A stretch of DNA of 64,000 nucleotides from Mikania micrantha (Eukaryota > Streptophyta > Magnoliopsida > Asterales > Asteraceae): the NCBI GenBank assembly GCA_009363875.1, contig CM018690.1:2778788-2842787 (forward strand), read 5' to 3'. Both the position numbers and the translations under genes were made by a program. Position 1 is the stretch's first letter. Every line of letters begins with the position of its first letter. Below the pieces are notes generated by a model. The model was not told the DNA's origin. It searched no databases and was given only the letters and a program-made list of their open reading frames with translations. Shown piece by piece: positions 48,901 through 59,905 of the stretch.

Positions 48901-50232
48901 CTTCGAAGGACATTGAGCGAATGAGATGGGTATAGGCTGAAAGAATAGGACCGAATGAGTGTGGTGGTCGAATATGGCCATTCGGCCAGCTAGTTGGTTC
49001 GGTCGGGAGCTGCTCATTCGGTCATCTGGGCTCCTAATTCGGCCACAGCAAGGATTAAGCCCATAGTCACCCCCATCTCACGAGGCTAAGGTGTATTCGT
49101 AGATGGTGGATACTAGAGTTGGTCATCGTGGTCATGGGTTACATGGTTTGAAGATGGTGAACTGGTTTTGATTGAGGTTTGAACAAAAGGGTACAAAACC
49201 CTAATTTCGTGACTTTTTGCAACTGATTACCTCGAATTTTAGTGGGTTTCACTCCAGATCCCTTGTTCTTTCGTGTAGAGGAGGTTAAGATCTTCGTTTA
49301 GGCTCAAGAATCACTCAATTTCATCAAGAAATGAGTGAGATATGGTAGAGAGAAGTTACGGTTTTCTAGAGAGAGGGAGCCGGAAATTGAGTTTGGAGAG
49401 AGAGTGGGAAGAGAGAAATGAGGAAGAAAGAGTTCATTTAGGGTATTTATACCCCGAGTGAGTTAGGGTTCGTTTTCGTTGCTCGGTTCGCGTTTTCGTT
49501 GCGTTTCCGGAACGTAACGCGCATATTACGTATTTTTAAATAAAAGAGTTCTTTTATTTAATTTTTGATGAGTTTAAAATTGTAAAATGTGAGATATTAT
49601 ATTTTCTTAACTTTCTTATCGTTCGTGTCGTTTTCGTTTTTGTTTCGTCAAATCGAGTCACTATCGCGCATATTCGTTCGAATCGTCACCCAAACGAACA
49701 CGGCGATAGTTTTGCTTTCTGACTTTTGTTTTCTACTTTCCAGCCATCATTTCAGAACGTTAAACTCACAGATATGTTTGTGTGAATCGTCACGCACGCA
49801 AACACACTGTCAGCTCATTATTCTGAAATAACACTGCAATTGTGTTTGAATTGTGTTTCCTCACTGACGGACTCAACTAAACTTCATGTTTTCACATTGT
49901 TTTCGTACTGATTTATCAGCTATCTGATTCCTGTCATCTATGGATATCAGATTGCAACCGATATGTTCTTGTTGTTTACCTGTACACTGTTGCTTTTCTT
50001 GATTCGTTGTCTTAACTGTACTTAGGTTTTCACCTAGATACAAACAACTATTGTTTATCATGAGTGTTATACTTACAGTATTTAAGTTTTCACATAAATA
50101 TGTACAACTGTATCTTGTATTTTGAATTATGTTATCACAAACACTGTTCATATACTTGTATTTACACAAAGTAAATAATGAAAGTACACATACCGTACAG
50201 ACTTGCCGGACGATCAGGTACTGGATGTCACA
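45985..50232 (-). repeat. 5' LTR of element E, main part
   Basis: Continuation of the LTR begun at 32348, resuming at the repeated ATCAG and ending TGTCACA at 50232. It matches 23315-27585 closely along its length, with scattered substitutions. It carries the second copies of the TGGGCC array (48526-48800), CGAATG cluster and TATA box. Confidence 0.93.
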
Positions 50233-50237
50233 CCTTT

Positions 50238-50437
50238 GGGACATGGTCTCTGGTCTCTGTGTCCAAGACCATTGGTTTATGAGGTCCAAACATCACATAC
50301 TTCCAACATCCAGTATGATTGTTGGAGAAGAAGTGTAACATCCTTCTCTGTCGTATATTATATTGATGCCTTACCAAGATTGGTGGCTTAGTGGCAGAGC
50401 CGGTGTTATGAGGGTCTAAAGTGAATTTTTCTGCCAT
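50238..50437 (-). pseudogene. gag: gag of element C, N-terminus
   Basis: Starts at ATG 50437 (MAEKFTLDPH) and runs for 66 codons up to the E insertion. It contains the aromatic pattern GCWKYVMFGPHKP typical of the start of Sirevirus gag. It continues in phase at 23223 once the duplicated CCTTW is counted once. 5' leader 50438-50651 has no gene. Confidence 0.8.
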
Positions 50438-50651
50438 AGGTTTACAAACGATTATGAGTAAATCAAAGGGTGATGAGTTCTCAAGGTAGTTTGTTAGAAT
50501 GGTTTTTGAACACAGCTTAGTTCAAAACCAAACACTTGCAGATTTTAAAAAGTAGAAAAACAAAAGAAGCAGAACAAAGAAAACTAAACGATAAGATATC
50601 GAAGAGAGCTTTGAGTTTTAGTCTTGATGGTTAAACCAAGACTAAGGACAA

Positions 50652-50664
50652 GGCTCTGATACCA
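50652..50664 (-). other. primer-binding site of C
   Basis: Minus-strand TGGTATCAGAGCC, two bases from the LTR end at 50667. Confidence 0.92.
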
Positions 50665-50666
50665 AT

Positions 50667-51372
50667 TGTTGAAAACTTGAAGAGGCTGTTTAACCAGGAA
50701 CAACGACTTTAGACACATGGTCAAAGCTTTGGTATTAGCTCCCTTTAAAGTTTTACACTACGTTATTTTCGTTCTTTAGTTTTTGCTAGATAGAGAGAAG
50801 AACATAATAATAGCACAAGGAATTTTGGGGAAACTAATTCAAATTTCTCAGGGAATGTTGGGACTTAAATACCCAGCATTCAGAGTTACAAGACAAGAAA
50901 TAATAAGACAAATAGCTGACACTATTACAGACACTGAATGATCAGAATAATACAACTAATACAAAGTCAACAACAACAGAAACAAGAGTCTTCAGGAGTC
51001 TTCAGAAGTCTTCAGTTCTTCCGAGGTTGAGATAGTTGTGTTGAGGCTCAGTGGTTATTTTTTCGGAAGATTTTTAGCGGAAGGTGATAGAACAATCAGT
51101 TATTTCGGAGTTGTCTTCCGAATCATTGAATGTCTTCCAAAGCAATGGTTGTCTTCCGAAGGGATCATAGTCAGTTAATGTCTTCCGATGTAGAGAAGTT
51201 CAGCGGTAGTTCTTTTTGGCGTATCTTCCGCTGTTGATGTTCTGATGCTGATGCAGTTCTTCAGTCGGAAGAGAGTGTTTCCAGAAGAGAAGTATCCGCG
51301 GTTGGTCAATCCGTGGTTTTATTCCTTGGTCTGGTTTCAGTGGTTTTACTCATCAGTCCTTATTTTCCAACA
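50667..51372 (-). repeat. 5' LTR of element C
   Basis: 706 bp, TGTTGAAAAC...TTTTCCAACA on the plus strand. A TATA-like GTATTTAA (sense) is at 50866-50873. Upstream, 50990-51320 is packed with TCTTCCGAA, TTCGGAAGA and related words, about fifteen in all. Confidence 0.88.
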
Positions 51373-51891
51373 ATTGTCCCTGCACATGATAGTAAATTAA
51401 TGAGTTTTGGGAACCCAGGCGAATTTTGGCCTGAGTTTTGCACAATTTGCAGTAGAGCTGATTTACTTGAAACAGATGATTTTTAAGCTTTGGTTTTCCA
51501 AAATTGTTTAGAGTTACTCGAACTGTTTCCTAACTTTTTGCTATGTTTATTTAAGCAAACATCTTTCATTTGTCTTTTGGCTTTATTACTCTAAGAATGA
51601 TGAATTTGTTTCTTGTTGTTCCAGTCACCATCAGAGGGTTTAGAGTTGAAAAAGAAAGACTTCCTTGTCTCAGGTTTAGTGATCATGTTTGACTTAGATT
51701 CATTTCTTTTTCTAGTCATAAACAACTGATTGACTACAATTGTACCAAAACGTTTTAGTTTTTTGCAATTTCTAGCTATATGACCAGGGGTATCACAACA
51801 AAAAAAAAAGTGTATGTTTTTTTCATAACCAAAATTATTCACACCCGACTTAATGTTTTTGGTTGATTTATGATTGCTCACAGAGGGTTTG
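51373..51891 (-). pseudogene. gag: gag C-terminal part of element F
   Basis: A frame 51881-51591 and further broken sequence to 51397, ending WVPKTH-stop (TAA at 51397-51399). It holds a degenerate second zinc knuckle FFFCCDTPGHIARNC in which the first Cys is Phe. About 13 bases after the stop comes TGCAGG (sense, 51384-51379). C inserted six bases beyond that; G inserted at 51892 on the other side. The matching N-terminal part of the gene is at about 61870-63640. Confidence 0.8.
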
Positions 51892-53629
51892 TGATATGAA
51901 TCGGTCTGTACCCTAAAAGTAAGACAAATTAAAGCTGTCTAACCTAAGCTAAAGACACTATAACTAATCCTAGACCTAGACTCAACCTAAACACCTAGTT
52001 AAAATCGAAAATCCTAAACTAGAACGCTACGTAGGCAAGTGTACCTATCGGTGACAGTATAGCTTGTGGAAGACCAGATATCGAACACTAAGGACACTAG
52101 TTTGACAAAACTAACCTAGATTGTGAACAAAATAAAGTAAAAGAAGAAGGGGGTTTGGTGCAACTCTGAAGACCTAAATGAGACTGTAACTAACTAACTA
52201 ACTAAACTGACAACTAAACACTAAAAAGACTGACTAAAAATGCAACAAACACCGGGACTGTAAAATGGAATCTAACTATAAAGAGGACAGACGGGTATAC
52301 CTAGGCTGGGAATCAATAGTGTGATAAGTGGTGACTTGAACTGACTTGTGAAGGATGAAGACTAGGATCTTAAGAAACAAACCCAGAATTACCTAATGGG
52401 ACCAAGATCAGATACCAGGTAACACCAATGGAAATCGTAAGAATGTTATATCTGCACTAGTCTATCAGGTCACCTCCCGGATTTTCCCGATATGCAATTG
52501 CACTCAAACGGGTGGATCACCTCCTGGATTTCTCCACCCGCGTGTATCCTAAGACACTAGAGAGTTGTAAAGTTGACTACTTTGACACGAATTGACACAA
52601 ACACTAAGGTAATCAAAGACAACGCCTTCCTGGGTCGTTTAAGTTAAATAACCCAAGTGAAATAGACCAACCGTCTAACCTATCACCTCCCCGATTTCTA
52701 GGCTCGGTCACATATGAGAATAACAACACTTAATGATATCAAATCCTATGGAATGTATTACCAATCCACAAACTAGCCCAAACACAAAGTCATAAGCCTA
52801 ACATGCAACCTTTATATGGAAAGACATTCCTAGATACATGTGGATTTATTAATCATCAAACATCATCATTCAACACTTGCAAATATCATCAAAGATCCAC
52901 CATTACAACTGGATACAAAGCATATGTCATCCACAATCACAAATCAAGTCCAAAACATCATAAAGTTCACAACTTTATCATCCCAAACCTAGGTAATACC
53001 AAGATCTAGCCAACAACAGTCATAACAGAAGTAAAACAGAGGTAAATCAAGTCTAATAACAAGCTAAACTACTGATTAACAAAACAAACTAAGAAATAAA
53101 GAACGATACTCAAAATCCTTCATGAATCTTCATTCCCCAAGCTCTAATCATGCCCCACAACATCCAAGGTTAAGCTCCAGCTGCTCCAGGGGCTTGATTA
53201 GTGTTCCAAGGTGCCAGACGAGTCCTCCAAATCGTTCCAGACGCGTACCATTTCTAGAGAAGAAGAAATTAGGGTTTTGGAACTGAAATAGGCATGGGGC
53301 GCATTGTCTAGCGGGGGTGCATGGGACTAGGCGGTGCGCGCGGGACAGAATAGTCAGGTGGCTGAGGCCTCCAAGCGGTGGGCCCGAAATCTTGGGAACC
53401 ATAGAATGTTTCCAGGTGCACCGCCTGGGATCAAGAGTTGGCTCGGGGCGTACCGCCTAGGGTTGATTTCTTTGTTTTCTTAGCTCGATCAACCGCACTC
53501 GATTCCGATGCCCGTTTTCTTCCATTTTCGCTCCCCCGGGACACAATCCTGCATAAAAATAAGAAAATGTAAAAAGGAACTAAAAAATAAGAAAATGTTC
53601 AAAAACAGATGTGTTAAACTAACACATCA
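51892..53629 (-). repeat. 3' LTR of element G
   Basis: About 1.74 kb from TGATATGAA to ACACATCA. The first 1.45 kb matches 60368-61840. The sense 5' portion has GC-rich words GGGGCGTACCGCCTAGG (53445-53461) and GGTGCACCGCCTGGG (53415-53429). The outer end was set by the TGAT/ATCA inverted ends and is less certain. A short frame conserved in both copies (52803-53009 and 61276-61482, plus strand) is antisense within the LTR and is not called as a gene. Confidence 0.75.
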
Positions 53630-55527
53630 AAAATACCAAACTTAAACCTTTTTCGTCCTTGAAAAAGCTTTCAAAATGGAATCATTGATCAAGGACTTGG
53701 CTTTTATTTGCAAAAGATTTAACAATCCTAAATCCTTGTGTAGTAACCGTGATTGTTGGTATAATGGTCCAATCTAAACCCAAACACCGATTTTGAGTTC
53801 CCTAATCATGATTCGTTACGTTTAAATGCAATCATTCATCTTATGGGCCACATCCCTTTGTCAAAACGAGTTATCCTAATCCCAAGCAAAAGCTTTCAAG
53901 GCACAAGTTTAAGTCTCATGACTTAAACAAACCTATGTATGCAAACTACCTAAAGATAATCAAAATTCAACCTAATGATGGAGATGGATGAAGGTGAGAG
54001 TATTTTGCCTTTTTATTCTCTCATTTTCTTTTGTTTTTACCTCACTTGAGCGTATTAGAGCACTGTTTCACTCGGTTGCTAGCCGGGGTATGACAACTGC
54101 TTTTTAGCTCTTATTCTCTCTTTCTTTTATTTGCACAGGCTTAGCTCATTTAGTGTATTGTGGAATTTCTTTTATTTAGCTTGCTCCATAAGCCTTAGAT
54201 TTATTTTCCATAAAAAGAGGACATATGTTCCAGGTTTAAATTTTAAAAACTTTAGGTTTCTAGTTTACAAAGGTTCCTTTGTTCACTATTACCCAGTTTC
54301 AGATTTCCCAAATTTACCAAGTCTTAATCCCACAAGAATCATGAAATTAGGTTTATTCTATCAATCCTAAGGAACCTTCTATCGGCTGGGCCTACCAATA
54401 AATCCCAAATCAATACACAAGTTAGCCTCTAAAAAGCAAAGTCCTAATCATAATCCGATCATCTTCCATTTATCAAGTGCAAGCCAAAACCAAGGACATT
54501 TTCCAAACTCTAGCTATATACAACCTAAAACTCTAGACTTAATCAGAATATGAAAAATAAAAGAATATTTACAGAAAGAGAAACATAAGGTAAAAAGTGG
54601 AAAAGACTTAGCTGATAACGTAGAATCAGCATGCGCGAGTCTTATCCGAAAAGAAGTCAATCAATTCAGCCGGCCGTTTGCATATGGAATATAGGCCTAG
54701 TAGTCACCACTCGAATGTAACTTGAATATGAGTGGTTAAAACCAGACTCCAATTAAGATCTCAAACAACTAGACTAGATTAACTGTAAAATAAAAAGACT
54801 CAAAGACTGACTTGATTTAACTATTTACAGCCGACTCAATTAAAAGAAAAAAATTTTGTAATTTTTTCAATTTTCAATTGTTTTTGTGCTTTTAACTTTG
54901 AATATTTACAATTTGCATTATTTATTAATAATTTATTTATTTATTTAACAAAAATTCCCAAAGTTTTATTCAAAATTTAAAAATTTTATTAAAAAATTTG
55001 ACTTGATATATATACAATGACTTGATTTTACAAAAATTAAAAACTAAAGGCGCCAGCCTGGCATACCCACACTTAGAACAACACATTGTCCTCAATATGG
55101 ACTCAGAACTGACGATAGAAAATGAAAACTAAAATTACAACAAGGTAAGCGACGAACTCCCTGATATTATATAGACGTGTCGTGAATGTAGTCGCGCGCC
55201 TTTCAATTCACAACTCAAATGTACAATTGTTAATACAACAGCAAATGAATTACAATTTATGCAGCAACATTATAATACAACCAATAATATACAAAATTAA
55301 AAAATTATACAACAACCACAAATTTACAAACGCTTTTGATACAAGTTAAACAAAAGCAACCAATCCGCAACATTAATATACAAATAACCATAATAACAAC
55401 AAAAATGTAAACACAACCACAAACAACACATGAAAAGAATCCAGACATACCAAAATAAAAATATAATACAAAGTATGTCTGAATACATAAAAAGAAAATA
55501 AAAATAAATCCACTAATCTAAATACAA
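53630..55527 (-). other. G non-coding region downstream of ORF1-like gene
   Basis: No gene seen. Sense landmarks are TTTAAGTTTGGTATTTT just before the LTR (possible polypurine-tract area) and a GAGGACAATG...TAAGTGTGGG stretch near 55100-55055. In my memory the latter occurs in the 3' region of Athila/Tat elements. 54840-55000 is an AT-rich low-complexity stretch. Confidence 0.55.
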
Positions 55528-56829
55528 CTACTCCCCATCCTCCCTGTCATCTGACTGAGTGTCGGTGTCGCGCTCGGGGTCGGATGGGATGCAGAGGTCT
55601 AGCACCCGAGGGGGCATCTCACAGCCGATAAAGTCTGCCATGCGCCTGATCATGTCCTCCATCACGTCCATCCTCTGAATAACATATCGGAGGGTGAGTC
55701 GAGGAGGAACAGGAATTCGGGGCGGGTTGTCGCGAGGTGGCCGCTCCCCTCGGTGCAAAATGCGGTGTGTGGATGGCGGAGGAACGACAGGTGCCGGGTC
55801 ACGAAAGTCAGGGGCCGCCAACAGAGTCATCCAACGGAGTCATCCAACGGGGTGGTGTGTCAAATGTCACCATCCCCGAAGTCTGCATGTCGTACAAGGC
55901 GTACGGCGTCATCTCGGGGCCAAGTGTAAGATGCTCCACAAGATATGTGGCAAACACTCGCAGACGTTGCGCCAAACACCGATGTATGGCCCCATGTCCA
56001 GGAGTGCAGTGCGCCCTCCCCGACGAGGCCTCGCAAGAGATTTCAACAGAATGGTAACGAGGTTCTCCGGGCAGCGACCATGAATGCAGTACAAGCAAAA
56101 CAGGTCAACGTAGCTAACCTTGTCCTTGCCAAAATGGCGAGGAATCAAGGTGCACACCAGAATCCGATGTATGTGGCGAATGAAAGGATCGCGGATCTGT
56201 GTGGCTAGTCGACGGTCGGTGTGGGGATGGGTGGAGATCGTCCCCCAATACGTGGCCATCTCCGCCTCAGTAACGTATCCGGGCCTAGCTGCCCGAGTAA
56301 CGCCCCGAAGGAGGCCCTCAAAGTCTCCAGCGGATGTCTCCTCCTGGGTATATAAACCCATGGTGGCAGCAAACTACGAGACACTCATGGTGTGAATTGC
56401 TCGTCCAAGGGAGAACGACACATTTACAGGCTAGGCGAGTGAGCGTGTGTCGTACCGGAAAGTGGAGAGGAACTCCACGGTGAGCTCGTCATACTGCGAC
56501 CGCTCGCAGCGTAACAGACGGCCCCACTGTGAAGTCACCAATGCGCCGAACTCGTCCACACGGCCCAGCTGCTCGATGATATCTCGATCAAAGCCGTGGT
56601 GCTGCATCATCTCTAATCCCACGAGTGTCTGTAGATGGTTGTGCTCCATAGTATCCGCTGCGAACTAAAGGAAGGTTTGATCAGCTTTGTGGCGCGGATG
56701 CGGCGGAATAGGATGGGCATCCAAAGGTGGAATGACCAGCGGAGTGGTGTAGCGAATCTCCAGAACCGGCGGCTGCTGCTGTGTCGCATCACCGCGCCTG
56801 GCCCTCTTGGCCCGTGATGTCGATGCCTC
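55528..56829 (-). pseudogene. Athila ORF1-like gene of element G
   Basis: Probably starts at an ATG near 56835 (MAEASTSRAKRARRG), with stops near 56665, 56431 and 56395, a long piece 56361-55909, a frameshift near 55915 and a last piece 55830-55528. The 56361 piece contains YWGTISTHPHTDRRLATQIRDPFIRHIHRI, here given in shortened form by its ends YWGTISTHPH and IRHIHRILVC. The latter resembles the R-I-R-x-x-H-R pattern of the ATHILA ORF-1 family, whose function is unknown. The N-terminus is basic; the C-terminus is acidic (SDPERDTDTQSDDREDG). GC content is clearly higher than in the surrounding DNA. Broken and not translatable as one protein. Confidence 0.65.
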
Positions 56830-56856
56830 TGCCATCGCTGCAATAATGTACAACAA

Positions 56857-58020
56857 GTATATACAACAAATTACAATCTATCTACATTCCTAGTTCCTAA
56901 TTTGATTATTAATTTTATTTGAAAAACGTTTATTTATATACAAAGTTGTTGTTTATTGTTTATTTATGTAAGAATTTTTATTATTAAGTTATTTATTCAT
57001 GCTATACATAGTATTGTTCTTTATTTATATACAAACTAATAATATTTATAAACTTTATTTAATAATTTACAAACACAATTATTTATTGGGAAAGATTATT
57101 GGATTATTTATTTTACATACAATATTTATTTATTTTATACAAGTATACATTCAAAATCTTATTTATGTTACAAGTGTTATATACATATAGATATTTATTT
57201 TTGATATATAAAATTAAATTATTTATGTACGTTTGGTAGTTATATTGTTTATTATTTATGATACAAACATATGTAAGTATTTATGTATGTATACTTATTT
57301 TTGAGTTATTATGTATAAAGAAAATATATAAATACTTATGACATTTTATTAGTTATTTTAATACAAGTATTTGTTATAAGATTTATTTATGTGCAAAATT
57401 ATTTATACATAAGATACAAAATTATATTATTTAAATACTTATGGAATACATATATGTACAAGTATACATTATTTGTGTATTTATTGTATATTATTTATTG
57501 TACAAGTATACATGATAATTTAATTTAAAATTATTGTTTTAAACATACAACAATTACATTTATTTTAATTTATTAAGCTACATTATTAATTATTATTTAT
57601 TTAATTTTTATTTTATGATACAAAATATATACATATGTGTATTATGTTATTTTATTATGATTATTGATAAGACTTACACTTTATTTATATTCAAAGTAGT
57701 TATTATTCAATTATTTATTTAGACATATACTTTATTGTAGTTTATTTTGTATACAAAAGATAAATATTATTTTGTTTTATTATTTGCTTATGTTACTCTT
57801 ATATATTATTTTTGTTTTTACTTACCTTTTTATTTTGTTTTATTTATATTCGTTTTGTTGTTATTATTGATATCTTATTATTCACAATTGTTTTTATTTT
57901 TATGTTTAAATTTATTTATGACACCATTTTGTTTATGTAAAATTTATTTTATTTACTGATTTATTTATTATCATTGTTATTTAGTTAAAATAAAGGAAAA
58001 GGGTAAAAATAAAATTGAAA
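56857..58020. repeat. AT-rich low-complexity tract
   Basis: More than 1.1 kb dominated by TATTTATT, TTTATTTAT and ATACAAGTAT words. Frames across it encode only Ile/Tyr/Phe/Leu-rich runs and are rejected. No gene. Confidence 0.8.
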
Positions 58021-58713
58021 TAAGAAGCCGGGCGGGACGCCTGGACACATGTGGTGGCTTTAGGCTGTCCGCGTAGGGCTAACTCGCCAGAATCCAGTGC
58101 CGACCACCGTGGGTTCCCCGGACCGTCCTCTTCGTTCAAAATCACCCCATAACAATCCTAAATCTATCTAATCTATTTGATTTCTAATCTAGAATTAACG
58201 ACATTCAAAACTAAAAAGGGGTTACCGGTGGTTGTTCTGCAGTGATAGTGAAGGGTGGACGATTGATGTGCAATCGGTGACCGGGGATGTGATGGTGACT
58301 GTGTACACGTCAGTGGAGGTGACTGGACGGCGGTCGAAGTCAGTGGCTGTGGACGGTGATGATGATGCTCGGTGGTGACTACGGCGGCAGTGGCGGTGGA
58401 GGAGGCAGTGGTGGTGTGGCAGTTACCTGAGTGGAGGTTGGAGAATAGGAGGATGGTGGTAAAGCAGATGGTAGGCGTGGTGGATTTGGTTTGGGCGTGG
58501 TGGAAGAGTGGTGGTGTGCCGGTGGTTCTTGGTTGTTTTATTTTTTTTTTTTCGAATTTAATGACGTCGCGCGCATCGCCTTAGACCAGTTGATGGCTCG
58601 GGACGTTGCCCCTGGCTCGAACGGTTCAGATTCTTGAAACCATCCGCGCGTATCGCTTGTGTCTGGTTTCTCTGGCCAGGCGTAGCGCCTAGGGTTTCTG
58701 TTTTTGTTTTTTC
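58021..58713. other. GC-rich patch inside G
   Basis: Sharp switch to GC-rich, GGTGG/GTGGTGG-rich sequence. It includes CGCGCGCATCGCC (about 58568-58580), CGCGCGTATCGC (about 58645-58657) and GGCGTAGCGCCTAGGG (about 58679-58694), the same word type as in G's LTR. The Gly/Val-rich 70-codon plus-strand frame at 58372-58584 follows from the triplet repeat and is not called as a gene. Confidence 0.55.
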
Positions 58714-58740
58714 ATTATATATATATATATATATATATAT
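58714..58740. repeat. (TA)n microsatellite
   Basis: About thirteen TA units. The following 58741-59314 is a low-complexity AACTAAAATT-rich stretch without a gene. Confidence 0.9.
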
Positions 58741-59314
58741 GTTTAAACTAATTCTAAGTAACGGAAAATCCTAAAAATTTAAACTAATTAAATTTAATCC
58801 TAATAATTAAACTATAATTCTAATAATATTATAACTAAACTAAAATTAAAATTAATTTTAAGTCTAAGTTAATTCCTAAAAACTAAAATTAAATCTAACT
58901 ATAGTTAATTCTAATAAAACAAAATTTAAAACAAGTAAAAGTAAATTAAACTATATTCTAATAAAATAAAAAATCCAACTAAAATTAAAACTAACTAAGA
59001 ATAAAATCAAATTGAACCCTAATATTTTAAAAAATAAAATTTTTCTAGTAAACCTAATAAAACTTAACTAAAATAAAAGCAAATCGAGTCAAGTAACGGG
59101 TGACGTATAAAGTGATCAGAATTTAAGTTTGGTATGGTAATCAACTGTCCGAAATGGCGATATCGGACGTACGTGAAAAATACCCACACTTAAATCTGAC
59201 ATGGTCGTATAAGCGTAAATATGTCACCAATCACGCAAGACTCGATGTACTAAACTAAAATGTTGAATTAAAACTATGTACACTATTTACAAGTTGGACC
59301 AATATTTAAACTTT

Positions 59315-59905
59315 TCAAATTAATCTAATGGAATTAAAGAACTTTTCAAAACTTGTGAACGAGTCAGGCCACCAATATTTAAACTTACCTGGACCAAACC
59401 TGATGCGTGGCAAGTACTTAGGAGAATGGTTGTGCACAAACTTTGCTGGCTTGGTTCTCATTTTCTTTTGATACCATCCTAGAGCCTTCAGTCGGGTTGG
59501 ATCCATTGCCTTTCTTTTTGTTGTCTTCTCCCGAGGTTCTGTGGATTTTAGTGGAGGTTCTGCATCATCCACTCTCAATTCAGGCCAGCTTTGGTGCTCT
59601 GCCTCTTCCACCGATGCTTCATCTTCTTTGACCACCTCTTCAAAAATTTCTGGTGATTGTTGGATTCCTATTGTTCGCTTCTATGCTAGCAGTGCCTCTA
59701 AAACTTCCAAATCTCCAACTGGGTCAAAAAGCACGTCCTCCTCTATCATAGATGGTACATCTAGCAGCTCATCACCAAACTCATCTTCCCATAAGTGTTC
59801 ATCATCTTCACACTTGGACAAAACTTCCTCCTCATCAAACAAGATCCCGATGGTGTCAGCTAAGTCCACATCCTCTTCTTCATCACAAGCAACATCATGT
59901 GGCAT
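59315..59905 (-). pseudogene. gag/pol remnant of element G
   Basis: One frame of about 197 codons with a single TAG at 59681-59683. The N-terminal half is very acidic (CDEEEDVDLADTIGILFDEE, DPVGDLEVLEALLA), as in the region before the protease of Athila/Tat polyproteins. The C-terminal half is basic and ends with RIRFGPGKFKYWWPD and a stop near 59315. I take the whole as a polyprotein piece left after internal deletion of protease to integrase. The exact family of the C-terminal motif is recalled, not tested. Upstream, 59906-60343 is leader and diverged gag start without a clear frame. Confidence 0.5.

Larger units (their letters stand above)
23229..50232 (-). mobile_element. Element E: chromovirus-like gypsy retrotransposon, split by B
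   Basis: E's own sequence is 23229-32438 and 45985-50232. It has two LTRs of about 4.3 kb, gag-pol and PBS in minus orientation. Flanks are CCTTA (23224-23228) and CCTTT (50233-50237), a 5 bp duplication with one later mismatch, within C's gag. Gag-pol is broken by frameshifts and stops. B inserted 91 bases from the sense end of E's 5' LTR. Confidence 0.92.
6456..51372 (-). mobile_element. Element C: Sirevirus-type copia, split by A, D and E
   Basis: C's own sequence is 6456-7098, 16240-23228 and 50233-51372; the rest of this span is younger insertions D and E (with B inside E). In sense order it has 5' LTR, PBS, gag, pol and the start of an env-like gene; the env-like remainder and 3' LTR were pushed out of the window by A. 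All genes are broken. C itself inserted into F, with right flank ATTGT (51373-51377) as the expected duplication. Confidence 0.85.

Noticed and set aside
52803..53009. 68-codon frame conserved in both LTRs of G (second copy 61276-61482)
   Set aside because: Conservation is explained by the LTR duplication; no codon-type bias in the substitutions is evident and it is antisense to the element.
55694..56395. Plus-strand frames over the ORF1-like region of G
   Set aside because: Arg/Ser-rich shadows of the minus-strand gene in GC-rich DNA; the minus strand has the recognisable pattern.
59120..59140. TTTAAGTTTGGTAT on the plus strand matching the inverse of 53632-53650, suggesting an inverted element inside G
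   Set aside because: A 14 base AT-rich match is plausible by chance in a region this size, and no LTR end accompanies it.
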